64,000 nucleotides of DNA from Marinobacter sp. X15-166B (GTDB lineage Bacteria > Pseudomonadota > Gammaproteobacteria > Pseudomonadales > Oleiphilaceae), in the NCBI RefSeq assembly GCF_001752365.1, contig NZ_MEIY01000001.1, forward strand, positions 468,069-532,068, read 5' to 3'. This document shows, piece after piece, positions 34,549 to 44,400 of this stretch (the first letter of the stretch is position 1; every line of letters starts with the position of its first letter). The notes beneath the pieces were generated by a model that was not told the origin of the DNA, made no database searches, and saw only the letters and a list, made by a program, of their open reading frames with translations. Position numbers and translations under genes: made by a program.

Positions 34549-35336
34549 AACCCGCCAGAACCTGGAAGAAGCCCCCGTTCATCGCCAACCCCTGGGTACG
34601 CTATGGCTTGGTCGCCGTCATCCTGGCGTACCTCTATTGGGCATTCTCAACCCTGCCCTTCGACTGGCAACGGATTTCTGAAGGCCTGCCCCGCGCCGCG
34701 AAAATTTTCGGCGGCGCCTTCCCTCCCAGTTTCGAACGGGCCGGGCTGTTGTGGTCGGGATTCAAAGAAAGTTTCCAGATTGCGTTCCTAGCCACCCTGC
34801 TGGGGGTGTGCCTGTCGGTGCCCATCGCGGTAATGGCCGCCCGAAATGTGGCGCCGTTGCCGGTGTACCTGGTGGGTCGCACCATCATCATTGTATCCCG
34901 CAGCTTTCACCCGGTGATCGTGGCCATCCTTTTTGTCGCAGCGGTCGGGTTTGGTCCGGTCGCGGGTATCCTCACCCTGACCCTTTACTCCATCGGGTTT
35001 GTGGCCAAATTGCTGGCTGAAGAAATCGAAGAAATCGACTGGGGCCAGGTGGAGGCCATGCGCTCGGTGGGGGCCGGCTACATGAAAATGCTGGTCTACG
35101 GGGTGTTCCCGCAGATCATGCCACGGCAGATAGGGCTGTCCATGTACCAGCTGGACAGCAACCTCCGCGCTTCGGCGGTGGTCGGTATTGTCGGTGCGGG
35201 TGGCATCGGCGGCACGCTTATGAACGCCTTCGGGCGGTATGACTACGATTTCGCCTTTGCCATTCTGCTGATGATCATTGCGATCATTCTGGTCAGTGAG
35301 GGGTTGAGCGGATGGGTGAGGAAAAAGATATGGTAG
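34545..35336 (+). CDS. phnE: Phosphonate-type ABC transporter permease PhnE (first copy)
   Basis: A 263-residue permease with about six membrane segments. The BPD-transport EAA-like loop is visible as AEEIEEIDWGQVEAMRSVGAG near residues 160-180, and the PhnE C-terminal VVGIVGAGGIGGTLMNAF near residues 210-227. It differs clearly from the second copy, so the channel is a heterodimer. It is coupled to phnC by ATGA, and its TAG stop lies inside the start of the second permease. Confidence 0.9.
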   Translation: MKPARTWKKPPFIANPWVRYGLVAVILAYLYWAFSTLPFDWQRISEGLPRAAKIFGGAFPPSFERAGLLWSGFKESFQIAFLATLLGVCLSVPIAVMAARNVAPLPVYLVGRTIIIVSRSFHPVIVAILFVAAVGFGPVAGILTLTLYSIGFVAKLLAEEIEEIDWGQVEAMRSVGAGYMKMLVYGVFPQIMPRQIGLSMYQLDSNLRASAVVGIVGAGGIGGTLMNAFGRYDYDFAFAILLMIIAIILVSEGLSGWVRKKIW

Positions 35337-36139
35337 ATCACGCTGAAAAACTGACCGGTCGCGTCTGGTCACGCTACGACCGCAAAGAACAGTGGACCCG
35401 CTACGGGGTCTACCTGGTCACTCTGATGGCTATTGTGTGGGCGGTGCGTGACATCGATATTTTCTGGCCCTGGGTGTGGGATGCCCCCAATCAGATCCAG
35501 AGTCTGGGTGCCCGCATGTGGCCACCGGAATTCAGCGCGTGGCAGGCAATTTTCAACGCCATGCTGGAAACCGTCCATATCGCCACCCTGTCCACCATGT
35601 TGACGATATTCATTGCCCTGCCGGTGTCCTACATCGCCGCGCAAAACACCACGCCCAACCGGGCCACACTGTGGATTGGCCGGTTCATCCTGGTCTCCAG
35701 CCGCTCGGTGAACACCATCATCTGGGCGCTGCTGTTCGTGGCCATTTTTGGCCCCGGTGTGTTGGCGGGTATTCTGGCGGTGATGTTCCGCTCCATCGGT
35801 TTCATTGGCAAACTGATGGGCGAGGCGATCGAGGAAATCGACCGCCGCCCGGTGGAAGCTATGGAAGCCACAGGCGCCAGCAAGCTGAAGGTGGTGCTTT
35901 ACGCGATTGTGCCCCAGGTGATGCCGGCCTTTTTTGCCATCATCATTCTGCGCTGGGACATCAACATCCGCGAATCCACCGTTCTCGGTCTGGTAGGAGC
36001 CGGTGGTATCGGCGTGTTGCTGCAGGGCTCTATCGACATGTTCGCCTGGCAGACCGTTGCCACCATTTTGCTGGCCATTGTGGTGCTGGTCATTCTGGGC
36101 GAGGCACTGACCAGCGCCCTTCGCAAAAAAGTCATTTGA
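35330..36139 (+). CDS. phnE: Phosphonate-type ABC transporter permease PhnE (second copy)
   Basis: A 269-residue permease, paralogous to the previous one: EAA loop GEAIEEIDRRPVEAMEATGAS near residues 163-183 and GLVGAGGIGVLLQGSIDMFAW near residues 216-236. I prefer ATG 35330, which has GAGGA 7 bases upstream and overlaps the first permease stop (ATGGTAG). An upstream ATG at 35312 in the same frame would add six residues. Two PhnE genes in series are common in this family. Confidence 0.88.
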   Translation: MVDHAEKLTGRVWSRYDRKEQWTRYGVYLVTLMAIVWAVRDIDIFWPWVWDAPNQIQSLGARMWPPEFSAWQAIFNAMLETVHIATLSTMLTIFIALPVSYIAAQNTTPNRATLWIGRFILVSSRSVNTIIWALLFVAIFGPGVLAGILAVMFRSIGFIGKLMGEAIEEIDRRPVEAMEATGASKLKVVLYAIVPQVMPAFFAIIILRWDINIRESTVLGLVGAGGIGVLLQGSIDMFAWQTVATILLAIVVLVILGEALTSALRKKVI

Positions 36140-36147
36140 CTCCGCCC

Positions 36148-36176
36148 GATGCACTGCCGTGCCCGGGCAGTGCATC
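36148..36176 (+). repeat. Intra-operon hairpin between phnE and the HAD phosphatase gene
   Basis: A perfect 11-base inverted repeat GATGCACTGCC/GGCAGTGCATC with a 7-base loop lies 9 bases after the phnE stop and 30 bases before the next start. It has no T-tract. It may stabilise the transporter mRNA or reduce expression of the downstream genes. Confidence 0.5.
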
Positions 36177-36205
36177 GCTCACGCTGTAACTGGACAAGCA
36201 ACGCT

Positions 36206-37015
36206 ATGAGCAACCCTATTGAGTTTGGTGACGCTGACATCCTGTTCACCGATGTGGACGATACGCTGACCACCGACGGCCAGCTGCTGCCCGAGACCTA
36301 TCTGGCGCTATGCCAGCTGGCGGCGGCGGGCATTCGCATCATTCCGGTGACCGGAGGCTGCGCCGGCTGGTGTGACCAGATCATCCGCACCTGGCCGGTG
36401 ACCGCCGTCATTGGTGAAGGTGGCGCGTTTTACGCAGAACGCACCGCGCCCCAGACCATTCGCTGGCATTTCTGGGACGACGAAGCGACGCACCGTCGTG
36501 ACCAGCAGAACATCCTGGCGGCGGTGGCCGCGCTGAAACTGGATTTTGAACCCCGGCTCGCCACCGATCAGCCGTTTCGGTTTGTGGACGTGGCGGTGGA
36601 CTACAACCAGCAACAAGCGCTGACTCCGGCACAGGTGGCCAGCGTTCACGAGGCGCTGGTGGCGCAGGGGTTCAATGTTCGGCAGAGTTCAATCCATCTC
36701 AACATCTGGCTGGGCGATTTCGACAAATCCACCATGGCGCTGCGCGTCGGCCGCGAGCTGCTGGGGCTGGATCACCCGGAATTGCAGCGGCGTTCAGTGT
36801 TTATTGGCGATGCCCCCAACGACGAGAGCATGTTTCGCAACTTTCCGAGGAGTATCGGGGTCGCCAACATTCGCAAACACCTTGCCGTTATGACTTACCG
36901 GCCGCAAACCATCGTCAGCCAGCGTTCGGGGCTGGGGTTTGTGGAAATGGCGGACGCCTGGTTGCAACAGCGCGCCGGGTCCGCGCAGGGGCAGGCCGAC
37001 ACCCGTCTTGCATGA
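36206..37015 (+). CDS. HAD-superfamily (IIB, sugar-phosphatase type) phosphatase
   Basis: A 269-residue soluble phosphatase. The nucleophile motif is LFTDVDDTLTTDG near residues 13-25, with Asp nucleophile and Asp acid/base two residues later. Motif II is PVTGG near residue 49, and motifs III/IV are near FDKSTMALRVG and VFIGDAPNDESMF near residues 175-215. The IIB-type cap lies between motifs II and III, as in mannosyl-3-phosphoglycerate and sucrose phosphatases. ATG 36206 fits the conserved start. Placed after a PhnDCE importer, it should remove phosphate from an imported ester; the substrate is unknown. Confidence 0.83.
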   Translation: MSNPIEFGDADILFTDVDDTLTTDGQLLPETYLALCQLAAAGIRIIPVTGGCAGWCDQIIRTWPVTAVIGEGGAFYAERTAPQTIRWHFWDDEATHRRDQQNILAAVAALKLDFEPRLATDQPFRFVDVAVDYNQQQALTPAQVASVHEALVAQGFNVRQSSIHLNIWLGDFDKSTMALRVGRELLGLDHPELQRRSVFIGDAPNDESMFRNFPRSIGVANIRKHLAVMTYRPQTIVSQRSGLGFVEMADAWLQQRAGSAQGQADTRLA

Positions 37016-37051
37016 TATCAACCGGAGTTCACTGATCGGGTATTGGGTCTG

Positions 37052-37825
37052 ATGGGTGCCAAAGAGCGGCAGCGCAGCATTCTGGAATGGGTGTACGAGC
37101 AAGAGCATGTCGAGGTAGAAGACATCGCCCAGCGCTTCGGTGTCACCACCCAAACCATTCGTCGTGACATCAACAAGCTGTGCGAGCAGGGCTTGTTGCG
37201 GCGACGCTACGGCGGCGTCAGCCTGCCGCCCAGCACCGCCGTCCGACCTCAGGACGACCACCAGATCCGCAACCGGAAAGCCAAACTACTGATGGCCAGG
37301 CGTGTTGCAGCCCGCATTCCCGAAGGGGCTACCGTCAGTCTGGGTGTGGGTTCCACCATTGAACTGGTGGCACAGGCACTGAGCCATCATCGCTCACTGC
37401 GCATTCTGACCAACAATCTGCGGGTGGCTGCGGCACTCTCTGGCAATGCCGGCCTCGAACTGATCGTGTCCGGGGGTCAGTACCGACACAACCACCACGA
37501 TGTGGTCGGCCCGGAAGTCACCAGTTTTTTCAGTTCCTTCACCACCGATTTCGGCGTCATCAGTACCGGCAGCATGGATGAGCGCAAGGGTCTGATGGAT
37601 TATGACGTGCGCGAGGCCGAAGTCAGTCGGGCAATCATCGCCAATACCCGGACCCGCCTGCTGGTGGCTGATCACAGCAAATGGACGCTGAGCGCTAATT
37701 GCAAGGTCGCCTCGTTCCGGTACGTTGACCGCTTTTACACCGACGTCCTGCCCGGCCCGCAACGGGGCAAGCTGCCTGACTCGGTCGAAATCATCGAATG
37801 TGGCCAGATCACTTCCGCCTCATAA
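37052..37825 (+). CDS. DeoR/GlpR-family transcriptional regulator
   Basis: A 257-residue regulator. The DeoR helix-turn-helix signature VEDIAQRFGVTTQTIRRDIN with LLRRRYGGV covers residues about 20-57. The C-terminal sugar-phosphate-sensing domain shows LGVGSTIELVAQAL near residues 92-105, LTNNLRVAAAL, and the DHSKW motif near residue 210. Such regulators usually respond to phosphorylated sugars or polyols. It is the last gene of the phn-HAD operon, so it probably represses it through the palindrome before phnD. ATG 37052 or TTG 37043 are both possible starts; neither has a strong ribosome site. Confidence 0.88.
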   Translation: MGAKERQRSILEWVYEQEHVEVEDIAQRFGVTTQTIRRDINKLCEQGLLRRRYGGVSLPPSTAVRPQDDHQIRNRKAKLLMARRVAARIPEGATVSLGVGSTIELVAQALSHHRSLRILTNNLRVAAALSGNAGLELIVSGGQYRHNHHDVVGPEVTSFFSSFTTDFGVISTGSMDERKGLMDYDVREAEVSRAIIANTRTRLLVADHSKWTLSANCKVASFRYVDRFYTDVLPGPQRGKLPDSVEIIECGQITSAS

Positions 37826-38000
37826 CCCCTCCAGCCTGAGCCTGCCCTGTCCGTATGTGAGGACACGCTGTCCGCCAATCCGGTCACTTCATCCCAACAA
37901 CGCAGCAGCATCCCCCCACCCATCAACCGGTTAAGAATTGGCACGCTATTTTCTTGGGTTTGCTCACCGGACAACCAATCCAATAACAGGAGCTTGCCCC

Positions 38001-39731
38001 ATGTCCCGATCAGCCCCCTTGTGGCGCCCGGGCGCTGCCTTGGTGATGTGTTTGTGGGCCGTGTGCCTGCTTACCCCCGCAGGGCCCGCCGCAGCCGGCC
38101 AGACTTACACTTACCAATTGCCCCAGCAATCCTACCACCAGTCCCGCAATCGGGATTACGCAGTGTACGTGCCGGACAGCCTGCCATCCCCCGCCCCCAT
38201 GGTGATGGCGCTGCACGGCTGCAAGCAGAGCAACAACGACGTCCTGAACGACTGGGGGCTGACCGCCGCCGCCGACGCGTATGGTTTCATTCTGGTGGCG
38301 CCGTTCATTACCGGTTACGACGGCATGCGCAACGAGAACTGCTGGGGCTTCTGGTTCGACCACCATCGTCACCAAGGCGCGGGTGAAGTGGAAGACCTCC
38401 ATCAGATCGGGCTCGCCGTGGAGGCACAATTCGCCATCGATCCCAACCGGCGCTTCATCACCGGCCTGTCGTCCGGCGGCGCCATGGCTGTGGCCGCAGC
38501 GGTTGCCCACAACGAGTATTGGGCGGCGGCGGCCGCCGCTGCCGGCCTGCCCTACGGCGAGGATGCGGCCTCAGTGTCCTTGTCGGGCCAGTGCCCCGGC
38601 AACGCTTCCTTCCACAGTGTGGCGCGAGTGGTTGCCGACATGGAAAACGAACTGGACAACAGCTACCCAATTCCCATGATGGTGTTGCAGAATGAAAATG
38701 ATTGTACGGTGCTGAAAACCGCCGCCGATAACATCCGGGATGCCCACCTGCGGGTGTTCGGGGAGCCGGATCATAACACCACCGGCAAGGCGTATGCGTC
38801 AACCAGAGCCTGCACCCCCTATCATCAGCACAATTACCATTGCGAGCACAGTCTGTACACCCGGGACGGCACGGTGGACAGCCGCTCGGTGGTCGAAACC
38901 GTTTATCTGGACGGCCCCCTCACCACCCCCAACACCCAGGACACCGATCACGGTCATTACTGGGTCGGTGGTGCCAAGGGTAACAACGGCAAGTGGTCGG
39001 TAAGGGCGGGTCCCAGTTTCCCCGACATCATCTGGGACTTTTTTGACCGTCACAGCCGCGACGGTGCCGCCCCCGAAGGGGTTCCGATCATCACCCTGAC
39101 CGGCGACAATCCCATGCAGGTGGCTCTCGACAGCCCCTTTACCGACCCCGGAGCCACAGCCAACGATGCGGAAGACGGCGCCATCATGGTCACGGCCGAC
39201 TGCAGTGCAGTGGACACCTCGGCCACGGGCACTTACTACTGCGTGTATACGGCCACGGATAGCGACAGCAACACCACCAGCAAACGCCGCGAGGTGGTGG
39301 TGTACGACCCCGGTGCGCCTGGCGAAACCTGCGCCCAGGCGACCAGCTCGCCCTACGCTCATATCTACGCCAACCGGGCCTACGCAGGGGGCGCTTACAA
39401 TTACCGCAGCTTTGCCAATGGCGACGACGTCGACATCGGGGCGTCCTACGACACCTGGAGCAGCGTGATCTTGTATGAGGGCGAACCGGGGCTTTGGTAC
39501 AGCAGCGAACCCGCCGCCTGTGGCAGCGATGGGGGCGGCGAGCCACCCCTCTGCCAGGACTGGCACGACACCAATCTGAATCACGACACCGCCGGGCGGG
39601 CGTATTACGCCGGCGGGTATTACTCCACTGGAGGGAACGATTACCTGGGCGCCGTATCGGGGGTCTACACCTGGGTCAACCAAACGGCCGACGGGGTCTT
39701 CCACGCCGGTCAATGCAACCCGAAACAGTGA
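38001..39731 (+). CDS. Secreted PHB depolymerase-type esterase with Ig-like and C-terminal repeat domains
   Basis: A 576-residue exported enzyme. The signal peptide ends near PAAAG (residue 32). Residues about 45-345 are an alpha/beta hydrolase: MVMALHGCKQSNNDVLNDWG, lipase box GLSSGGAM with the catalytic Ser near residue 158, and the late histidine in TDHGHYWVGG. This matches short-chain-length extracellular PHB depolymerases (type 2). Residues about 370-440 form an Ig-like (DUF5011-type) domain. Then two cysteine-bounded related units rich in Tyr/Gly follow (ANRAYAGGAYNY and AGRAYYAGGYYSTG), likely polymer-binding. AGGAG at 37988-37992 supports the start. Natural polymer not proven. Confidence 0.82.
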   Translation: MSRSAPLWRPGAALVMCLWAVCLLTPAGPAAAGQTYTYQLPQQSYHQSRNRDYAVYVPDSLPSPAPMVMALHGCKQSNNDVLNDWGLTAAADAYGFILVAPFITGYDGMRNENCWGFWFDHHRHQGAGEVEDLHQIGLAVEAQFAIDPNRRFITGLSSGGAMAVAAAVAHNEYWAAAAAAAGLPYGEDAASVSLSGQCPGNASFHSVARVVADMENELDNSYPIPMMVLQNENDCTVLKTAADNIRDAHLRVFGEPDHNTTGKAYASTRACTPYHQHNYHCEHSLYTRDGTVDSRSVVETVYLDGPLTTPNTQDTDHGHYWVGGAKGNNGKWSVRAGPSFPDIIWDFFDRHSRDGAAPEGVPIITLTGDNPMQVALDSPFTDPGATANDAEDGAIMVTADCSAVDTSATGTYYCVYTATDSDSNTTSKRREVVVYDPGAPGETCAQATSSPYAHIYANRAYAGGAYNYRSFANGDDVDIGASYDTWSSVILYEGEPGLWYSSEPAACGSDGGGEPPLCQDWHDTNLNHDTAGRAYYAGGYYSTGGNDYLGAVSGVYTWVNQTADGVFHAGQCNPKQ

Positions 39732-39762
39732 GCGGTTGACGGCCGCCCCGCTCTGCCCTGGT

Positions 39763-39800
39763 TGCCCGTATCGGCCCGCACACTGCGGCGAATACGGGCA
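39763..39800. terminator. Long hairpin between the convergent PHB esterase and purU genes
   Basis: TGCCCGTAT pairs with ATACGGGCA, extended inward by CG/CG across one bulged A and capped by CCGC-ACACT-GCGG. It sits 32 bases after one stop and 15 before the other, as expected for a bidirectional terminator, but lacks a T-run. Confidence 0.55.
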
Positions 39801-39814
39801 CGCCTAAAACTGCT

Positions 39815-40681
39815 TCAGTCGGCAAATACCACGGTCCGGTCGCCGTGCAGGAACACCCGTTTTTCAATGTGGTAACGCACCGCCCGCGTGAGGGTGAGCG
39901 ACTCGATATGCTGCCCCTTGGCGACCAGATCTTCCGGGTAGTGGCTGTGATCCACCGCCTGTACCCCCTGGGTGATAATAGGCCCTTCGTCCAGATCGCT
40001 GTTCACATAATGGGCGGTCGCGCCGACCAGCTTGACCCCTTTGGACCAGGCCTGATGGTAGGGCTTCGCCCCCTTGAAGCCGGGAAGCAGGGAATGGTGA
40101 ATGTTGATCGCCCGGCCACTGAGCTTCTCGCACAGGTCGTTTGACAGCACCTGCATGTAACGGGCCAGCACCACCAACTCACAATCGTACTCCTGTATCA
40201 GCTCCCAGACCTGGCGCTCCTGTTCCGCCTTGGTTTCCGGGGTAATGGGCAGGTGGTGATAGGGAATACCGTGCCAACGGGCCAGTTCGCCCAGATCCGG
40301 GTGGTTGGACATGATGACCGGTATCTCGATCGCCAGTTTGCCGGTACGGTAATGATAGAGTAGGTCATTGAGGCAGTGATCGTATTTGGACACCATGATC
40401 GCCACCCGGGACCGGTGCTGGGCCGAGGTCAGCTGCCAGCTCATATCGAACGCCTCGGCCCGGGGGGCGAAATCCGTGGAGAAGCGTTCGGGACAAAAGT
40501 CCTCACTGAGCGGGAAAAATTCGACCCGGATGCTGAAATGATTCATGTCCTGGTCGTCGAAGGAGTGAATTTCGCCCACATAGTTGGCGGTCTTGGCAAG
40601 AAAGCGGGTCACCACGTCGACCGTTCCCAACCGGCTGGGGCAATTGGCCGTGAGGATCCAGTGATTGTCTTTATGCCTCAT
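39815..40681 (-). CDS. purU: Formyltetrahydrofolate deformylase
   Basis: A 288-residue enzyme that hydrolyses 10-formyl-THF to formate and THF. The N-terminal ACT domain starts HWILTANCPSRLGTVDVVTRF. The formyltransferase domain follows, with the HYHLPITPE region, ARYMQVLS, and the catalytic block INIHHSLLPGFKGAKPYHQA and GATAHYVNSDLDEGPIITQ near residues 205-250. ATG 40681 follows GGAGAGAG. As the last gene of glyA-soxBDAG-purU it recovers free folate and prevents build-up of C1 units made by sarcosine oxidase, as in Pseudomonas (purU2). Confidence 0.95.
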   Translation of the reverse strand: MRHKDNHWILTANCPSRLGTVDVVTRFLAKTANYVGEIHSFDDQDMNHFSIRVEFFPLSEDFCPERFSTDFAPRAEAFDMSWQLTSAQHRSRVAIMVSKYDHCLNDLLYHYRTGKLAIEIPVIMSNHPDLGELARWHGIPYHHLPITPETKAEQERQVWELIQEYDCELVVLARYMQVLSNDLCEKLSGRAINIHHSLLPGFKGAKPYHQAWSKGVKLVGATAHYVNSDLDEGPIITQGVQAVDHSHYPEDLVAKGQHIESLTLTRAVRYHIEKRVFLHGDRTVVFAD

Positions 40682-40754
40682 GATCTCTCTCCGGGTAGCT
40701 TGGGCATTGGTTGACAGACCGGTTACCCCGGTCCGCAAACCGGGGCGACCGGGT

Positions 40755-41423
40755 TCAGGCGGTCACGGTCAGACCGTATTCAGCGCTGGCATCCTGCAGC
40801 CACAGCCAGACGTAGTCAGCGAAGCTGCGGCGGACCACCAACTCCCACTCCTGCTGGCCGGTGCGGCGGATCACCGCCTGGGTCTTGGCGAAGGTGGTGG
40901 TGACCACCTTGCCCACCGGAAAGTTACGGTCCCGCAGATCGTACCCGGTGCTCTTCTTCAGCACATTGACGGCGTCTTGGCCGGCCAGCACCAGCACGGT
41001 CTGGCCACCGGAAACGTTGGCGATCGAAAAATGCCCCGCCATGACCTCACGCAGTTGTTTTTCCAGGCTAAAGGCTTGTTTGCCGGGCACAATCAGCAGC
41101 CATTCATCGGGCGAGATCCAGCGCACCGAGGCGTCGCCTGCGGCAGCGCTCTCCAGCGCACCGGGCAACGCCATACCCATCACTTGGGCGAAGCCCTGGA
41201 CGAAGGATTCGTTCTGCAACGAACCCCGCAACACCAGATGCCCCAACAATGCCTGTTCCTGCAGGCGCACACCGCCCTCCCGGGATCCCTGCTCGGCCAG
41301 GGACGCCAGGTCCGCGTGACAGAGCGGGCTCTCGGGTCGTGGGCCCTCAGTCTCTGGCAGTTGGTCCATCAGTGCGTAAACGGGGATTAATGTTTGTTGC
41401 TCTGCCAACATTTGCTCAGACAT
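40755..41423 (-). CDS. soxG: Heterotetrameric sarcosine oxidase gamma subunit
   Basis: A 222-residue subunit of the four-part sarcosine oxidase, with an aminomethyltransferase-like fold. Typical segments are EGPRPESPLCHADLASLAEQG, ISPDEWLLIVPGKQA near residue 105, and WELVVRRSFADYVWLWLQDA at the end. It helps hold the folate-linked site with the alpha subunit. ATG 41423 lies 8 bases inside the end of soxA and has AGGAGAG upstream. Confidence 0.93.
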   Translation of the reverse strand: MSEQMLAEQQTLIPVYALMDQLPETEGPRPESPLCHADLASLAEQGSREGGVRLQEQALLGHLVLRGSLQNESFVQGFAQVMGMALPGALESAAAGDASVRWISPDEWLLIVPGKQAFSLEKQLREVMAGHFSIANVSGGQTVLVLAGQDAVNVLKKSTGYDLRDRNFPVGKVVTTTFAKTQAVIRRTGQQEWELVVRRSFADYVWLWLQDASAEYGLTVTA

Positions 41424-44400
41424 TTTGGCGCTCTCCTTTAGGGTCCAGAAAGATCGGACTGCAGATTTCGGCTTCAATAACGCTGCCATCAGGCTGCGGG
41501 TAGTACACGGTTTCGCCCATGCGATCGTGACCGCCGCGGATGAATCCCATCGCAATGCTGTGCCCCAGACAGGCGCTGTAGTAACTGGAGGTCACGTGTC
41601 CCAGCATGGGGACGGGAGCCGCCTGATTGGGGTTCTCCACGGCGTGGGCACCCTCGGGAATCACCACCTCAGGGTCCCTGGTTTTCAAACCGACCAGCTG
41701 CTTGCGATTCTCTTTGAGGCAATCCTCGCGGGCCATACCCCGTTTGCCGATGTAGCTGAACGGCTTGTTGTTGGCAACACACCAGCTCATGCCCAGATCG
41801 ATCGGGGTGACCGAGCCATCGGTGTCCTGTCCGGCGATGATGAACCCTTTTTCGGCTCTCAGTATGTGCATGGTTTCAGTGCCGTAGGGCGTCAGGTTGT
41901 ACTTGGCGCCCACCTCAAACACTCGTTCCCAGACATACATGCCGTAGTTGGCCTGGACGTTGACTTCGAAGGACAGTTCGCCGGTAAAGGAGATCCGGAA
42001 CACCCGGGCCGGCACCCCCGCGACGGTGCCCTCCTTCCAGTCCATGAACTTGAAGCTGTCGCCGCTGAGGTCGATATCATCGGTCAGCTCCGCCAACAAC
42101 TTGCGGCTGTTCGGCCCGGAGATGGTCATGGTTGCCCACTGATCGGTCACGGTGTTGAAGTAAACCTCCAGTTCGGGCCATTCGGTCTGGTGATACAGCT
42201 CCAGCCATTCCAGCACCCCCGCCGCGCCCCCCGTGGTGGTGGTCATAATGAAGTGGTTTTCGGCCAGGCAGGCGGTTACCCCGTCGTCGAAAACCATGCC
42301 GTCTTCGCCACACATCAGGCCGTAACGGCATTTGCCCACCGCCAGCTTGGCCCAGGCGTTGCTGTACACCCGCCCCAGAAACTCGCGCGCGTCCCTGCCC
42401 TGTATATCGATCTTGCCCAGGGTTGAGGCGTCCAGTATGCCGGCGCTGGTGCGCACTGCCTGGCATTCGCGGTTCAAACTGTCCTGCATCGACTCGCCCG
42501 GCTTCGGGAAGTACCAGGGCCGTTTCCACTGGCCGACGTCCTCAAATTTGGCGCCCTGTGCCAGATGCCAGCGGTGCATCGCGGTATAGCGTTTGGGGTC
42601 GTACAGCTCTTTGCAATGACGCCCCGCAATGGCTCCAAAGGTGATCGGGGTGTAGTTCGGCCGGAAAATCGTGGTACCCGTTTCCGGGATGGTCTTGTTC
42701 AACGACTTGGCCGCAATCGCCATGCCATTGATATTCCCCAGCTTGCCCTGATCAGTACCGAAGCCCATCGCGGTATAGCGTTTGACGTGCTCAATCGACT
42801 CGTACCCTTCCCGGGTGGCAACCTCGATTCCGGCGGCGGTCACGTCGGTCTGATAATCGACAAACTGTTTCGGTGCGCGGCTGGTGGGCTTGGTGTGCGG
42901 CACATGGAACAGGGTCATGACCGGGCCGGCAGCGGTTTCGGTCACCGTCGGCACGGGGATCTGGCCGGCAATCTGTTCTCCGAAACCGGCGTTGGTGGCC
43001 GCCAACATGCCTTGCTGGATACCTTCTTCAAGACAGGCGCGCAAGGTGTAGCTGCCGTGGACAGCGCCCGCCGTAAGCTGCCGTTGCACGGTTTTACCGG
43101 GCACGAACGCCTGAATGTCCTCCCGCCATTCGGGCCGGCTGCCGGTATGACAGGCCAGATGCACCGCCGGACTCCAGCCACCGGCGCTGGCGACCGTGTC
43201 GCAGGCCAACTGCTGCACGTTGCCGGTGACCCGGTCGCCGGCGGCGTCGATAGACGCGACGAGCACCCCGGAGACCCGTTTGCTGCCTTTGACTTCGATT
43301 ACCGCTGAGCCCTTGATTACCTTGAGCCCGCGCTGCTGCGCCTGAGCCACGCAGGCACCGGTGGGCTCGGCGCGGGTATCAACGATCGCAACCACCTTGC
43401 GGCCGGCATCCTGCCAGTCAAACGCTGCGGTGTAGCCCTGATCGTTGGTGGTCATCAGGACCAGCTCGTTGCCGGGGACCACCGCATAGCGTTTGATGTA
43501 GGTCGACACGGCCGAGGCCAGCATGCAACCGGGCACGTCGTTGTTGGCGTATACCAGCGGACGCTCAATGGCGCCGGTCGCCAGTACTACCCAGCCGGCA
43601 CGGATCCGGTGCATCCGCTGACGCACCTGCCCCCGGGGGGCCAGATCGGCCAGATGGTCGGTACGGCGCTCATGGATGGTCACAAAATTGTGATCGTGGT
43701 AGCCGTTGACCGTCGACCGCGGCAACAGCATCACGTTGTCCATGGTTTGCAACTCGGCAACCACCGCGGCCACCCATTCGGTAGCCGGCGCGTCATTGAT
43801 CAGTTCGTTGCTGTGCAACAGCATGCCGCCAAATTCGGCCTGTTCGTCGGCGAGAATCACCTGGGCACCCGCCCGGCCGGCCGCCAGGGCCGCGGAGAGG
43901 CCGGCCGGTCCGCCACCGACCACCACCACATCGGCGTGATGGTTCATGTGGTCGTAAATGTCCGGGTCATTCTCGGTCGGTGACCGGCCAATCCCGGCGG
44001 CCTTGCGGATAAACTTCTCGTAGGTATCCCACAGCGACTGGGGGTACATGAAGGTCTTGTAATAAAACCCCGGTGGCATCATGCGTCCGCCGACCTTGCC
44101 AATGTAGCTCATCAAATCGTTGTCGGTGCTGGGCCAGCCGTTCGTCGACGCGGCCACAAGGCCGTCAAACAGTTCCTGCTGGGTTGCCCGCACGTTGGGC
44201 ACCTGGGTGGCTTCAGTCGCGCCCAGTTGCAGCACCGCGTTGGGTTCGTCGGCGCCCGCCGCCACAATGCCGCGGGGACGGCTGTATTTGAAGCTGCGGG
44301 CCACGACGTCCACCCCGTTTGCCAGCAGCGCCGACGCCAGAGTATCCCCTTCGAAGCCACTGTAAGTGGTGCCGTTATACTTGAACGTTACCGGCCGGTT

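Noticed and set aside
37938..37954. Sigma54-like promoter TTGGCACG-N3-TTTTCT before the PHB esterase
   Set aside because: The -24 half is good, but the -12 half lacks the essential GC at the right distance, so it was not listed as a promoter.
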